From: Acetothermia bacterium UBA3571
GTDB lineage: Bacteria > Bipolaricaulota > Bipolaricaulia > Bipolaricaulales > Bipolaricaulaceae
Reading direction: 5' to 3'
NCBI GenBank assembly: GCA_002375995.1
Contig: DFNI01000005.1
Span: 1-41,846 of the forward strand
DNA: 41,846 nt
In this document: positions 24,676-32,560 of the stretch, one piece after another
How positions within the stretch are numbered: position 1 is the stretch's first letter
Layout: every line of letters starts with the position of its first letter
The notes under the pieces: generated by a model
Database searches by the model: none
Seen by the model: the letters and a program-made list of their open reading frames with translations, nothing else
Told to the model about the DNA's origin: nothing
Made by a program: the position numbers and the translations under genes

Positions 24676-25155
24676 TTACCAGCGGTAGTGGGCGAAAGCC
24701 CGGTTGGCTTCCGCCATGCGGTGGGTCTCCTCCTTGCGCTGGTAGGCCCCGCCCTGGCCCCGGGCGGCGTCGATGATCTCCCGGGCCAACCGCTCCGCCA
24801 TGGTGTACTCCGGCCGCTCCCGGGCGGCGTCCCTGATCCAGCGGAGGGCGAGCATGGTCTGGCGGTGCGGGGGGACCTCGAAGGGAACCTGGTAGGTGGC
24901 CCCGCCCACCCGTCGGGAGCGCACCTCCATCTTGGGCATACAGTTCCGCACCGCCTTGATGAAGGTCTCCAGGGCCGGACCCTCGCCCCACTTGTCGATG
25001 AGGTCGAACGCCTCATAGACGATGCGCCGGGCGAGGGATTTCTTCCCGTCCCACATGATGTAGTTGATGAACTTCTCCACCAGCTTGGACCCGTAACGGA
25101 TATCCGGGGGCACGTCCCTTCCGGGTATGACGATGTCGCGGGCTTCGACGGGCAT
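24676..25155 (-). CDS. rpsG: 30S ribosomal protein S7
   Basis: S7 nucleates the 30S head and lines the mRNA exit channel; in E. coli it represses the str operon. The 159-residue product has DIRYGSKLVEKFINYIMWDG, the CMPKMEVRSRRVGGATYQVP beta hairpin and a C-terminal helix ending KEETHRMAEANRAFAHYRW. It lies 6 bp after rpsL and 6 bp before fusA. Confidence 0.98.
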   Translation of the reverse strand: MPVEARDIVIPGRDVPPDIRYGSKLVEKFINYIMWDGKKSLARRIVYEAFDLIDKWGEGPALETFIKAVRNCMPKMEVRSRRVGGATYQVPFEVPPHRQTMLALRWIRDAARERPEYTMAERLAREIIDAARGQGGAYQRKEETHRMAEANRAFAHYRW

Positions 25156-25161
25156 CTTCCA

Positions 25162-25536
25162 TCACTCCTTCGGGCGCTTGGCCCCGTACTTGGAACGGCC
25201 CTGCCGACGCCCCTCCACCCCGGCGGCGTCCAGGGCCCCGCGGACGATGTGGTATTTCACCCCGGGGAGGTCCTTCACCCGCCCGCCCCGGACGAGGACG
25301 ATGGAGTGTTCTTGGAGATTGTGGCCCTCGCCGGGGATGTAGGCCGTGACCTCGTTCCCATTGGAGAGCCGGACCCGAGCCACCTTCCTCAGGGCGGAGT
25401 TGGGCTTCTTGGGGGTCTGGGTGAAGACCCTAAGGCACACGCCCCGCCGCTGCGGGCACCCCTCCAGCGCGGGCGACTTCGACTTCCACGTCTGCTTCTT
25501 CCTGCCGTGTCGGACAAGCTGGTTTATCGTCGGCAT
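25162..25536 (-). CDS. rpsL: 30S ribosomal protein S12
   Basis: S12 controls decoding accuracy at the A site. The 124-residue product has the streptomycin-sensitive pattern TPKKPNSALRK (41-51), an unmodified lysine loop, and GGRVKDLPGV (84-93) with the aspartate D89 that RimO modifies in E. coli. An AGGAGG ribosome site precedes the ATG, and a candidate promoter overlaps the end of rpoC just upstream. Confidence 0.98.
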   Translation of the reverse strand: MPTINQLVRHGRKKQTWKSKSPALEGCPQRRGVCLRVFTQTPKKPNSALRKVARVRLSNGNEVTAYIPGEGHNLQEHSIVLVRGGRVKDLPGVKYHIVRGALDAAGVEGRRQGRSKYGAKRPKE

Positions 25537-25556
25537 AGGACCTCCTGTGAGGTGCG

Positions 25557-25586
25557 ATTATATCTTCTCCTCCTGGCTTTCTTCAA
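25557..25586 (-). promoter_or_regulatory. candidate internal promoter for rpsL and downstream genes, overlapping the rpoC stop
   Basis: On the minus strand TTGAAG (25581-25586), an 18-bp spacer and a perfect TATAAT (25557-25562) lie over the last rpoC codons. The -10 contains the TAA stop itself. A start near 25550 would leave a 14-nt leader with the AGGAGG site before rpsL. It could give the ribosomal genes extra expression independent of rpoC. Confidence 0.4.
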
Positions 25587-28500
25587 CCTCTTCCCTTTCC
25601 CCTTCGGCCTCAGGGAACACAAAGCCCGTGCCCACGGGGACCTTCTTGCCCACCATGAGACACGGCTTCAGGCTCGTCAGGGGATCCTCCTCTCCCCGGA
25701 GGGCCGCGTCGGCCAGAACCTTGGTGGTGCGCTCGAAGGAGGCCGCCGCCAGCCAGGACTTGCGCAGGATCGCCGCCCGGGAGATCCGCAGAAGCTCCCG
25801 TTCGCCCTGGGGAAGCCTGTACTCGGAGATGCGGACCGTCCGGGGCTCGCCGTGGTGTTCCACCCGCACTTGGCGGACCCCCAGGTTCACCATCCGCTCG
25901 AGGAGCTCGGGGGTGAGGACCTCGCCGGCCTCGGCGACCACCATGTCGCCGCGGCGCACCGGCGCCAACAGCACATCTCCCACGATCTCCTCCCGTTCCT
26001 GGCGGATCCGGGCGTTCTCCTCCACCAGGCGCTTGATTTCCGCCTCGAACACTTCCAGCGGGACCACGTCGTTCAACAGGAAGTTGGACTCGCCGGGATC
26101 GATGATGCGCACGTTGTTCAGAATCTGGCGGATCACCACCTCGAAGTGCTTGTCGTTGATGTCCACCCCCTGGGACTTGTAGACCTTGTGGAGCTCGGTG
26201 AGGAGGTAGTCTTGGGTCTTCTTGACCCCCGCCACCTCCATGAGGCGCTGAGGCGGGATCACCCCCTTGGAGATGGCCTCGCCCCGCTCCACCTTGTCGC
26301 CCACCTTCACCACCGCGGGCTGGTCGCACACGATCCGGGTGCGGTAGCGGAAGCGAACCGTAACCAGCTCCTCTTCGATCTCGGTCCTCTCGAGCACCAC
26401 CGACTCCCCTTGGGGAACATCCAGGAGCAGCACCGCCTGCCCCTCCCGCACCCCGTCCCCGGTCTCCACCGTGGGAATCACGTCGGGGGTGAGGGGCACC
26501 ACGATCCCCCGGGAAGCGGGCGACATCACCGCCACCGCCCCATCTCCCACGAGCGCCGTGCCCTCGGCCTCGGAGAGCACCTTGAAGGGGCCAGCGGCGG
26601 AAGTGAGCTCTTGCCCCTCCTCCACCCGGTCCCCATCGGAGACCAGCACCTCCGCACCCTGAGGAACCTCCACGAAGTGGGTGTGTCCCTTTGCGTCGTG
26701 GACGAAGATCATGGCGGAGCCGTCCTTGGAGCGGACCTCCACCGTCCCGGACGCCGGGGATTTCACAGGCTCGAGGGTGTATTCCTCCGACAGGGGATCC
26801 CCCGCCTTGACCGGGGTCCGGTGTTCCACCGCCGCCTTAACCCCTTTGGGGAGGAAATAGAGCTTGTCCCCGCCGCGGGTATCGAGAACGGCGAGGTAGC
26901 GCTTGTCGTCTTCGGAGAAGATGAAAGCTGTGCCCTCCAGGGGGGACTTCAGTTGGGCGAAGGTGCGGAAGTCCACCTCTTCCCCCTCCGCCAGGCGGAA
27001 GAGGGCCACCGGGACCCGGACGGTCCTCGGGGCGGAGGTGATCTCCACCCGTTCCTTTCCCTCCCGGGTGGTCTCCACTTGGGTGACGTAGCCGGAGATG
27101 GGGGCCACGTTGGCGTGGGGGGCTTGGGTGGTTTTGCGGGCCTCGAAGAGCTCCTCGGCCCGGGGAAGGCCTTGGGTGATGTCCAACCCCGCCACGCCCC
27201 CGGTGTGGTGGGTCCTCATGGTGAGCTGCGTCCCGGGCTCCCCGATGGATTGGGCGGCGATGATCCCCACCGCCGTGCCCAGCTCCACCAGCCGGTGGAA
27301 GGCCATCTCCATGCCGTAACAGAGCTGGCAGACCCCTTCTTGGGTCTTGCAGGTCATGGGGGAGCGGATCACGATCCGGGGGCGGACCTTGATCCTTTTC
27401 ACCCCCGCGGCCCGCAGGTCCTCGAGGAGCTCGGGGGTCAAGGTCTCGTCCCGCCGCACCAACACCGCCCCGGTCTCGGGATGGCGGATGTCCTCCAGGG
27501 CCTTCATCCACCCGATCCGCTCTTCGATCCCCTCGGCGTAGAGGTCCACCTCGGCTTCAAGCGCCCCGAGCCTTTCCGCGAGTTCCCTCCCGATGAGGAC
27601 GTTCCGCTCCACGATCACCTCGCCGGTCACGGGATCCCTCACGGGCTCGGCGGTGACCCGGCCGTAGATGCGCTCGGCGATGGTCTCCATCACCTCGCCG
27701 GGGGAGAAGTAAAGGGGGTCGATTTCGATCCCTTGGCGGGTGCCGCAGTCGTGCTCCCGCACCACCACGTCCACACAGGCGTCCACCAGCCTCCGGGTGA
27801 GGTACCCCGCCTCGGCGGTGCGCAGGGCGGTGTCGGCGTTCCCCTTGCGTCCCCCGTGGGTGGAGATGAAGTACTCGAAGATGGAGAGCCCCTCCCGGAA
27901 GTTGGCGATCACCGGCCACTCGATGATCCGGCCCTTGGGATCCACCATGAGGCCCCGCATCCCCGCCAACTGCTTCACCTGGTTCACCGAACCCCGCGCC
28001 CCGGAGGCCACCATCCCCCACACCGGATTGAACGGGTTCTTGGAAAGGTTCTGCATGGTGGCCCGCTCGAGCCTATCGGTGGTCTCCCGCCAGATGCGGA
28101 TCACCGCCTCCCGGCGCTGCTCTGCGGTGGCGAAGCCCCGCAGGTAAAGCTTCTCTATCTCCTCGATCTTCCGGCGGGCCTCCTCGATGATCTCCCACTT
28201 GTTGGGGGGAACCTCACAGTCCACCAGGGAGATGGTGAGGCCCGAAAGGGTGGCGTACTTGAACCCGAGCTCCTTGAGCTTGTCCAAAAGCTCCGCGGTG
28301 CGCTCCCACCCGAAGCGGAGGTAGCTTTCCAGGATGAGCTTGCGCACGTACTTGGAATTGAAGGTGGCCTTGTAGTCCCTGAGCTCCTTGGGGATCACCG
28401 AATTCAGGATCGCCCGGCCCAGGGTGGTCTCCACCAGCTCCCCGTCGATCTTGATCTTTATGGGGACGTGCATGTCGAGCTGGCCTAGCTCGTAGGCCTT

Positions 28501-30519
28501 GAGGGCCTCCTCCAGGCTCCTGAAGGCCTTGCCCTTCCCCTTCCCCTCCGACTTCTCCACCGAGAGGTAGTAGAAACCGTAGACCTGATCCTGGGTGGGG
28601 ACGGCCAGGGGGTTCCCGTGGGCCGGGGAGAGGATGTTCCGGGGGGCCATCATGAGCTCCTTGGCCTCCTTGACGGCCTCCTTGGAGAGAGGGAGGTGGA
28701 CCGCCATCTGGTCCCCGTCGAAGTCGGCGTTGTAGGGGGGGCAGACGTGGGGGTGGATCTGGATGGCGTCCCCGTCCACCAGCACCGGCTCGAACGCCTG
28801 GATGGAGACCCGGTGGAGGGTGGGGGCACGGTTGAGGAGCACGGGGTACTCCTTGATCAGCTCCTCCAAGATATCCCACACCTCCGGGACCTCCCCCGCC
28901 AGGGCCCGGTTCTTGAGCTCGTCGTAGTTGGCAAACTGGACGTGGGGGTAACGTTCGGTGAGGTAGCGGATGATGAAGGGTTTGAAGAGCTCCAGGGCCA
29001 TCTTCTTGGGGAGGCCACACTGGTGGAGCTTGAGCTTGGGGTTCACCACGATCACCGCCCGGCCGGAGTAGTCCACGCGCCGACCGAGGAGGTGCCGCCG
29101 CATGCGGCCGTGTTTGCCCTGGATCCGCTCGGAGAGGGATTTCAGCGGGCGGTTGTCGCGGCCGCGGATGGGGTTGTCCTTCTTCTCGTTGTGGATCAGG
29201 GCATCCACCGCTTCCTGGAGCATCCGGCGCTCGTTCCGGAGGATGATCTCGGGCGCCCCCATCTCGATGAGTTTCTTCAGGCGGTTGTTGCGGTTGATGA
29301 TGCGCCGGTAAAGGTCGTTGAGGTCGGTGGTAGCGAATTTGCCGCCCTCCAGTTGGATCATGGGGCGAAGCCCCGGCGGAAGGACCGGGATCACCGTAAG
29401 CACCATGTTCTCGGGGCGATTGCCCGAGCGGCGAAGCTGCTCCACCACCTCCAGGCGGTGCAGGATCCGACGGCGCTCCCCCTGGTTGGCGGTGCGGTCC
29501 AACGCCTCCCACAGCTCCTCGGAAAGCGCATCCAGGTCCAAGTTGGCGAGCAACCCCTGGATCCCCTTGGCCCCGGTTTCGGCCACGAACCCCCCGGGAT
29601 AAGCCCGCTCGTAGGCCCGTTTCTCCAAGGAGGTGATCATCTGGCCGAGCTTCAAGGGGACGTCCTCGCGCAGGACCTGGATCACGAGGTAGGTGAGGTA
29701 GTCCACGGTCTCCCGGATCTCCTCCCCCCGCAGACCCTCGTAGTGGGCCGAGAGCATCTCGAACATGGACTGGGAGCAAACCTCCCCCGCGGGCCGCTCG
29801 AAAAGCAATTCCCCCTCCTGGACCTCGTCCCCGTCCTCCACATATACCTCGGCGTCCGGGGCCACGGGGAACTCGTGCCTTTCGATCTTCACCACCCGGA
29901 AGCTTTCGCCGTTCTGGAGCTTGCGCTCCTCGATCTCCACTCGCCCCGCCTCCGGGGCCCGGACCTCGGGGGCCTCGGTCACCAAGATCGCCTGCTCCAC
30001 CTCGAAGGAGAAGATGGAGGAGAGGATCCGGACCTCGGTCTCGTAAAGGGTCTCCCCGGGCTTTATCTTGGGGCTTGTGGACTGGGTCACGATGAAGAGG
30101 CGCTCCCGGGAGGTCTCAGGCTCGTAGTAAGCGATGCGGCGCAGGTCCCGGCGCTTCATCCCCAAAAGCCGCGAGAGCGGGCTCGCGACGCCTTTGAGGT
30201 ACCAGAAGTGGACCACGGGGCTGGCGAGCCGGATGTGCCCCATGTTGATGCGGCGGACCTCGGAGGTGGTGACGAGGACCCCACACTTCTCGCAGGTTAC
30301 CCCCTCGTACTTGCGGCCCTTGTACTTGCCGCAGGCACACTCGTAGTCGTTTTCGGGACCGAAGATCTCCTCGGCGTAGAGTCCGCCCCTTTCGGGCTTG
30401 TGGGTCCGGTAGTTGATGGTCTCGGAATTGGTAACCTCCCCCTTGGACCAGGAGAGGATCTCCTCGGGAGAAGCTAACCCCAAACGGATTTTTTTGATAT
30501 CGTCGCCGGATATCGGCAT
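25558..30519 (-). CDS. rpoC: RNA polymerase beta-prime subunit with extra C-terminal insertions
   Basis: Beta-prime carries the catalytic magnesium site of RNA polymerase. The 1653-residue product shows the first zinc site C61, C63, C76, C79, the catalytic NADFDGD at 597-603, the second zinc site (CGTRQG near 924, then CKTQEGVCQLCYG near 1056-1068), and an uninterrupted trigger loop (LTMRTHHTGGVAGLDITQG). An insertion of roughly 140 residues relative to E. coli precedes the active site. A further stretch of about 310 residues (about 1130-1440) replaces the roughly 70 residues normally found between the LFEAR and VYxxQGV motifs. Another extra segment lies near 1511-1578. rpoB is not the upstream neighbour; an FmdB-like gene lies there instead. 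Confidence 0.98.
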   Translation of the reverse strand: MPISGDDIKKIRLGLASPEEILSWSKGEVTNSETINYRTHKPERGGLYAEEIFGPENDYECACGKYKGRKYEGVTCEKCGVLVTTSEVRRINMGHIRLASPVVHFWYLKGVASPLSRLLGMKRRDLRRIAYYEPETSRERLFIVTQSTSPKIKPGETLYETEVRILSSIFSFEVEQAILVTEAPEVRAPEAGRVEIEERKLQNGESFRVVKIERHEFPVAPDAEVYVEDGDEVQEGELLFERPAGEVCSQSMFEMLSAHYEGLRGEEIRETVDYLTYLVIQVLREDVPLKLGQMITSLEKRAYERAYPGGFVAETGAKGIQGLLANLDLDALSEELWEALDRTANQGERRRILHRLEVVEQLRRSGNRPENMVLTVIPVLPPGLRPMIQLEGGKFATTDLNDLYRRIINRNNRLKKLIEMGAPEIILRNERRMLQEAVDALIHNEKKDNPIRGRDNRPLKSLSERIQGKHGRMRRHLLGRRVDYSGRAVIVVNPKLKLHQCGLPKKMALELFKPFIIRYLTERYPHVQFANYDELKNRALAGEVPEVWDILEELIKEYPVLLNRAPTLHRVSIQAFEPVLVDGDAIQIHPHVCPPYNADFDGDQMAVHLPLSKEAVKEAKELMMAPRNILSPAHGNPLAVPTQDQVYGFYYLSVEKSEGKGKGKAFRSLEEALKAYELGQLDMHVPIKIKIDGELVETTLGRAILNSVIPKELRDYKATFNSKYVRKLILESYLRFGWERTAELLDKLKELGFKYATLSGLTISLVDCEVPPNKWEIIEEARRKIEEIEKLYLRGFATAEQRREAVIRIWRETTDRLERATMQNLSKNPFNPVWGMVASGARGSVNQVKQLAGMRGLMVDPKGRIIEWPVIANFREGLSIFEYFISTHGGRKGNADTALRTAEAGYLTRRLVDACVDVVVREHDCGTRQGIEIDPLYFSPGEVMETIAERIYGRVTAEPVRDPVTGEVIVERNVLIGRELAERLGALEAEVDLYAEGIEERIGWMKALEDIRHPETGAVLVRRDETLTPELLEDLRAAGVKRIKVRPRIVIRSPMTCKTQEGVCQLCYGMEMAFHRLVELGTAVGIIAAQSIGEPGTQLTMRTHHTGGVAGLDITQGLPRAEELFEARKTTQAPHANVAPISGYVTQVETTREGKERVEITSAPRTVRVPVALFRLAEGEEVDFRTFAQLKSPLEGTAFIFSEDDKRYLAVLDTRGGDKLYFLPKGVKAAVEHRTPVKAGDPLSEEYTLEPVKSPASGTVEVRSKDGSAMIFVHDAKGHTHFVEVPQGAEVLVSDGDRVEEGQELTSAAGPFKVLSEAEGTALVGDGAVAVMSPASRGIVVPLTPDVIPTVETGDGVREGQAVLLLDVPQGESVVLERTEIEEELVTVRFRYRTRIVCDQPAVVKVGDKVERGEAISKGVIPPQRLMEVAGVKKTQDYLLTELHKVYKSQGVDINDKHFEVVIRQILNNVRIIDPGESNFLLNDVVPLEVFEAEIKRLVEENARIRQEREEIVGDVLLAPVRRGDMVVAEAGEVLTPELLERMVNLGVRQVRVEHHGEPRTVRISEYRLPQGERELLRISRAAILRKSWLAAASFERTTKVLADAALRGEEDPLTSLKPCLMVGKKVPVGTGFVFPEAEGEREEVEESQEEKI

Positions 30520-30561
30520 GCCCCTCTCACCTCTCCTTTTAGCGCGGGCCTTCGCCGCGGG

Positions 30562-30783
30562 TCAGTCCCCGTCCTTGCCGGCGGAAGACTCCTGGTTTCC
30601 CTTGCGTTTGTATTCGGTGGTGTAGAAGCCGCTCCCCTTGTAGATCACCCCGAAGCGGGGGAGCAACCTCTCCACCTTGTTCCCCCCACAGCTGGGGCAA
30701 GCAACGTCGTTTCCGTCCCCATACCCCACCAGCTCGCGGAACTCATTGCCACAAGCTGTACAGCGGAAACGGTAGATCGGCAT
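30562..30783 (-). CDS. FmdB-family zinc ribbon protein
   Basis: This is a 73-residue protein. MPIYRFRCTACGNEF and VACPSCGG supply the four cysteines C8, C11, C29 and C32 of an FmdB/CxxC-CxxC regulatory-type zinc ribbon, followed by the usual LLPRFGVIYKGSGFYTTEYK stretch and a short charged tail. The family was first named from a formylmethanofuran dehydrogenase operon. Its molecular job in bacteria is unsettled; proposals include a transcriptional or RNA-binding role. It lies between the PP-loop gene and rpoC with gaps of 58 and 42 bp and has an AAGGAGG ribosome site. Confidence 0.88.
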   Translation of the reverse strand: MPIYRFRCTACGNEFRELVGYGDGNDVACPSCGGNKVERLLPRFGVIYKGSGFYTTEYKRKGNQESSAGKDGD

Positions 30784-30841
30784 AGTACCTCCTTGGTCCG
30801 CCTCACGTTTTTGGGGGTCTAAGTGGATTCAACTCGCACAA

Positions 30842-31879
30842 TCAATCCAAGTATATCAACTTGACTTCCGAGTTCAAGCGGGGAAGCCTCAGCCGCTCCA
30901 GGTACTCCCGCTCCAGGGGACGGACGTACACGTAATCGAGCTCTTCCGAGAGCTCGTGTCGGTACGCCACCTTGACCTCCTCCCCCGGGGCATACCCGCC
31001 CAACGCGGCGATGACCCGGGCACAAAGTTCCAAAAGCCCCTGGGCCTCTCCCGGGGAAAGCTCCTCCCGGAACCGCACGAGCCCCAGGGGGGAGCCCGGC
31101 ACCTGGATGTAGAGGCGGACGTCGTCGGGGAGGAAAAAGCCCTGGAGCTCCCGGCGCTCCTCCGGGGAGAGGGCCACCACCATCACGAACTCTTCAGCGG
31201 CGAAGATATGAGGAAACTGCATGAGCCAGATGGTGTTCAGGTTCACCGGCCCCCTCCGGAGCAGGGTGAGGACCCGGGCCGCAAACCCCTCGTCCTCCAG
31301 GGGGCAGGAGTCGAACTTGTTCCAATCCGGGGGAGGGATCCCCAACTCCCGCGCGAGATCCCGGAGCTCCCTTTCGGCGTCCCCCCAAAGGCCCAGTTGG
31401 GGCACGGAGCGAAGGCCATCGCCCGCCGGTTTCACCGGCGGAAGCAACGCCGCGGATAGGGGACGGAAAACCTTTCCCCTAAGGCCCACCAGGCTCTCCA
31501 GCTGCAAAAGATCCCTCACCCCGAGGTCCCCGCGCCCCACGATCTCCCCGGTCACCAAAAGGTCGTACCGCTTACGCCGCATAATCCGGGCGGCCTTGGA
31601 GAGAAGGAGGGACCGACACGCCCCACAAGGGAAGGGAAACCCCTGTTCCACCACCCGGTGCCAGCAAAGGCTGTATTCCCGCTTGAGGCCGCAGGAGCTG
31701 AAGCCGAACCCCGGGAAAAGCCGACGGGCCCTGGCCTTCACCAACTCCGCTGCGTTCAGGAAGGGGGTACGTACATACAAGAGGTCGACTTCCCAGTTAT
31801 GCCCCGTGGCCAAAAGCTTCGCGGCCACTGTACTCGCCAAGCTCCCTGAGTACAGGACCAGGGCTCGGGGCAATCTCAC
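30842..31879 (-). CDS. PP-loop superfamily protein (ThiI/MnmA-like thiolation fold) with degenerate ATP motif
   Basis: The 345-residue product resembles the ThiI/MnmA-like PP-loop proteins often annotated as tRNA thiouridine enzymes. The match includes an N-terminal LVLYSGSLASTVAAKLL strand-loop-helix, PFPCGACRSLLLSKAARIM (C85, C88), RYDLLVTGEIVGRGDLGVRD, VFRPLSAALLPPVKPAGDGL and ELGIPPPDW followed by DSCPLEDEGFA (C192). The expected ATP pyrophosphatase motif SGGxDS reads SGSLAS (11-16), so the key aspartate is missing. The last 130 residues are less familiar. It starts 4 bp after hpf and so is translated from the same message. An RNA-modification role is possible but not shown. Confidence 0.7.
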   Translation of the reverse strand: MRLPRALVLYSGSLASTVAAKLLATGHNWEVDLLYVRTPFLNAAELVKARARRLFPGFGFSSCGLKREYSLCWHRVVEQGFPFPCGACRSLLLSKAARIMRRKRYDLLVTGEIVGRGDLGVRDLLQLESLVGLRGKVFRPLSAALLPPVKPAGDGLRSVPQLGLWGDAERELRDLARELGIPPPDWNKFDSCPLEDEGFAARVLTLLRRGPVNLNTIWLMQFPHIFAAEEFVMVVALSPEERRELQGFFLPDDVRLYIQVPGSPLGLVRFREELSPGEAQGLLELCARVIAALGGYAPGEEVKVAYRHELSEELDYVYVRPLEREYLERLRLPRLNSEVKLIYLD

Positions 31880-31883
31880 CTCC

Positions 31884-32402
31884 TCAGTCGATGACGATCA
31901 TTCCGTACCGCCCATCCCCCAAGTGGAAAAGCACCGCGGGCGTATCCCCTTCCTCCCGGTTGTAGAAGACCACGAACGACTTCCCCGAGGACTCCAACTC
32001 CAGCACCGCCTCCTCTGGGGTCATAGGCTTCTTGAGCTCCGGTTCCAGACGCACGATCTTGGGGGAAGCCGTGTCCACCTCGCCGGAGGCGGGATCGGGG
32101 TGATTCCGGCGGGGCTCCTCCTTGAGCATTTCCTTGTAGCGGGTGAGCTGGCGCTGGAGCTTGTCGATGGCCTGATCGACGGAGGCATACATATCGCCTG
32201 TCTCGGCCACCGCCTTGACCACCTTGCGGTTCACTAGGTGTCCGATGAGTTCGGCCCGATGGCGTTCCTTTTCCACTGAAAGGATCACGTCCAGGCTGAT
32301 GATCTTGTCGAAGTAGCGGTTAAGGTGTTCAGCTTTACGGTGGACGTACTCCCTGATGGCGTCGGAACCCGAAACGTAACGCTCCTGTATTCTTATCTGC
32401 AT
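31884..32402 (-). CDS. hpf: ribosome hibernation promoting factor, long form
   Basis: Long HPF binds the decoding centre of idle 70S ribosomes and pairs them into 100S dimers through its C-terminal domain. The 172-residue product has the N-terminal S30AE domain (1-100, KAEHLNRYFDKIISLDVILS, ETGDMYASVDQAIDKLQRQL) and the C-terminal dimerisation domain (about 115-172: PMTPEEAVLELESSGKSFVV, DGRYGMIVID). An AGAGGTGG ribosome site and a near-consensus promoter lie upstream. It is the first gene of the large transcription-translation operon. Confidence 0.95.
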   Translation of the reverse strand: MQIRIQERYVSGSDAIREYVHRKAEHLNRYFDKIISLDVILSVEKERHRAELIGHLVNRKVVKAVAETGDMYASVDQAIDKLQRQLTRYKEMLKEEPRRNHPDPASGEVDTASPKIVRLEPELKKPMTPEEAVLELESSGKSFVVFYNREEGDTPAVLFHLGDGRYGMIVID

Positions 32403-32425
32403 CCAAATCCACCTCTTCCTAGGAT

Positions 32426-32454
32426 AACATACCGGGGCGGTTAAGTGGTGTCAA
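32426..32454 (-). promoter_or_regulatory. promoter of hpf and the super-operon
   Basis: On the minus strand a perfect -35 TTGACA (32449-32454), a 17-bp spacer and -10 TATGTT (32426-32431) precede hpf. Transcription would begin near 32419, giving a leader of about 17 nt that holds the AGAGGTGG ribosome site. This is the best housekeeping-type promoter I find in the window. Confidence 0.75.
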
Positions 32455-32560
32455 CCCTTTAAGGATTTTGCTTAAAATACGGTGAAGTCAGCACAACAGA
32501 AGATCTGACATGGCCGAACGCCACTTCTTGAGCCCGCTGCGGGGACCCTTGGACTCGCTC

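Noticed and set aside
24688..28488. Long open frame on the plus strand opposite rpoC, rpsL and rpsG
   Set aside because: It is antisense to highly conserved genes, is rich in Gly, His, Leu and Pro as expected from a G+C-rich shadow frame, and shows no motif.
28618..30477. Plus-strand open frame of about 620 codons opposite the 5' half of rpoC
   Set aside because: Low-complexity shadow composition and no match to any family I know.
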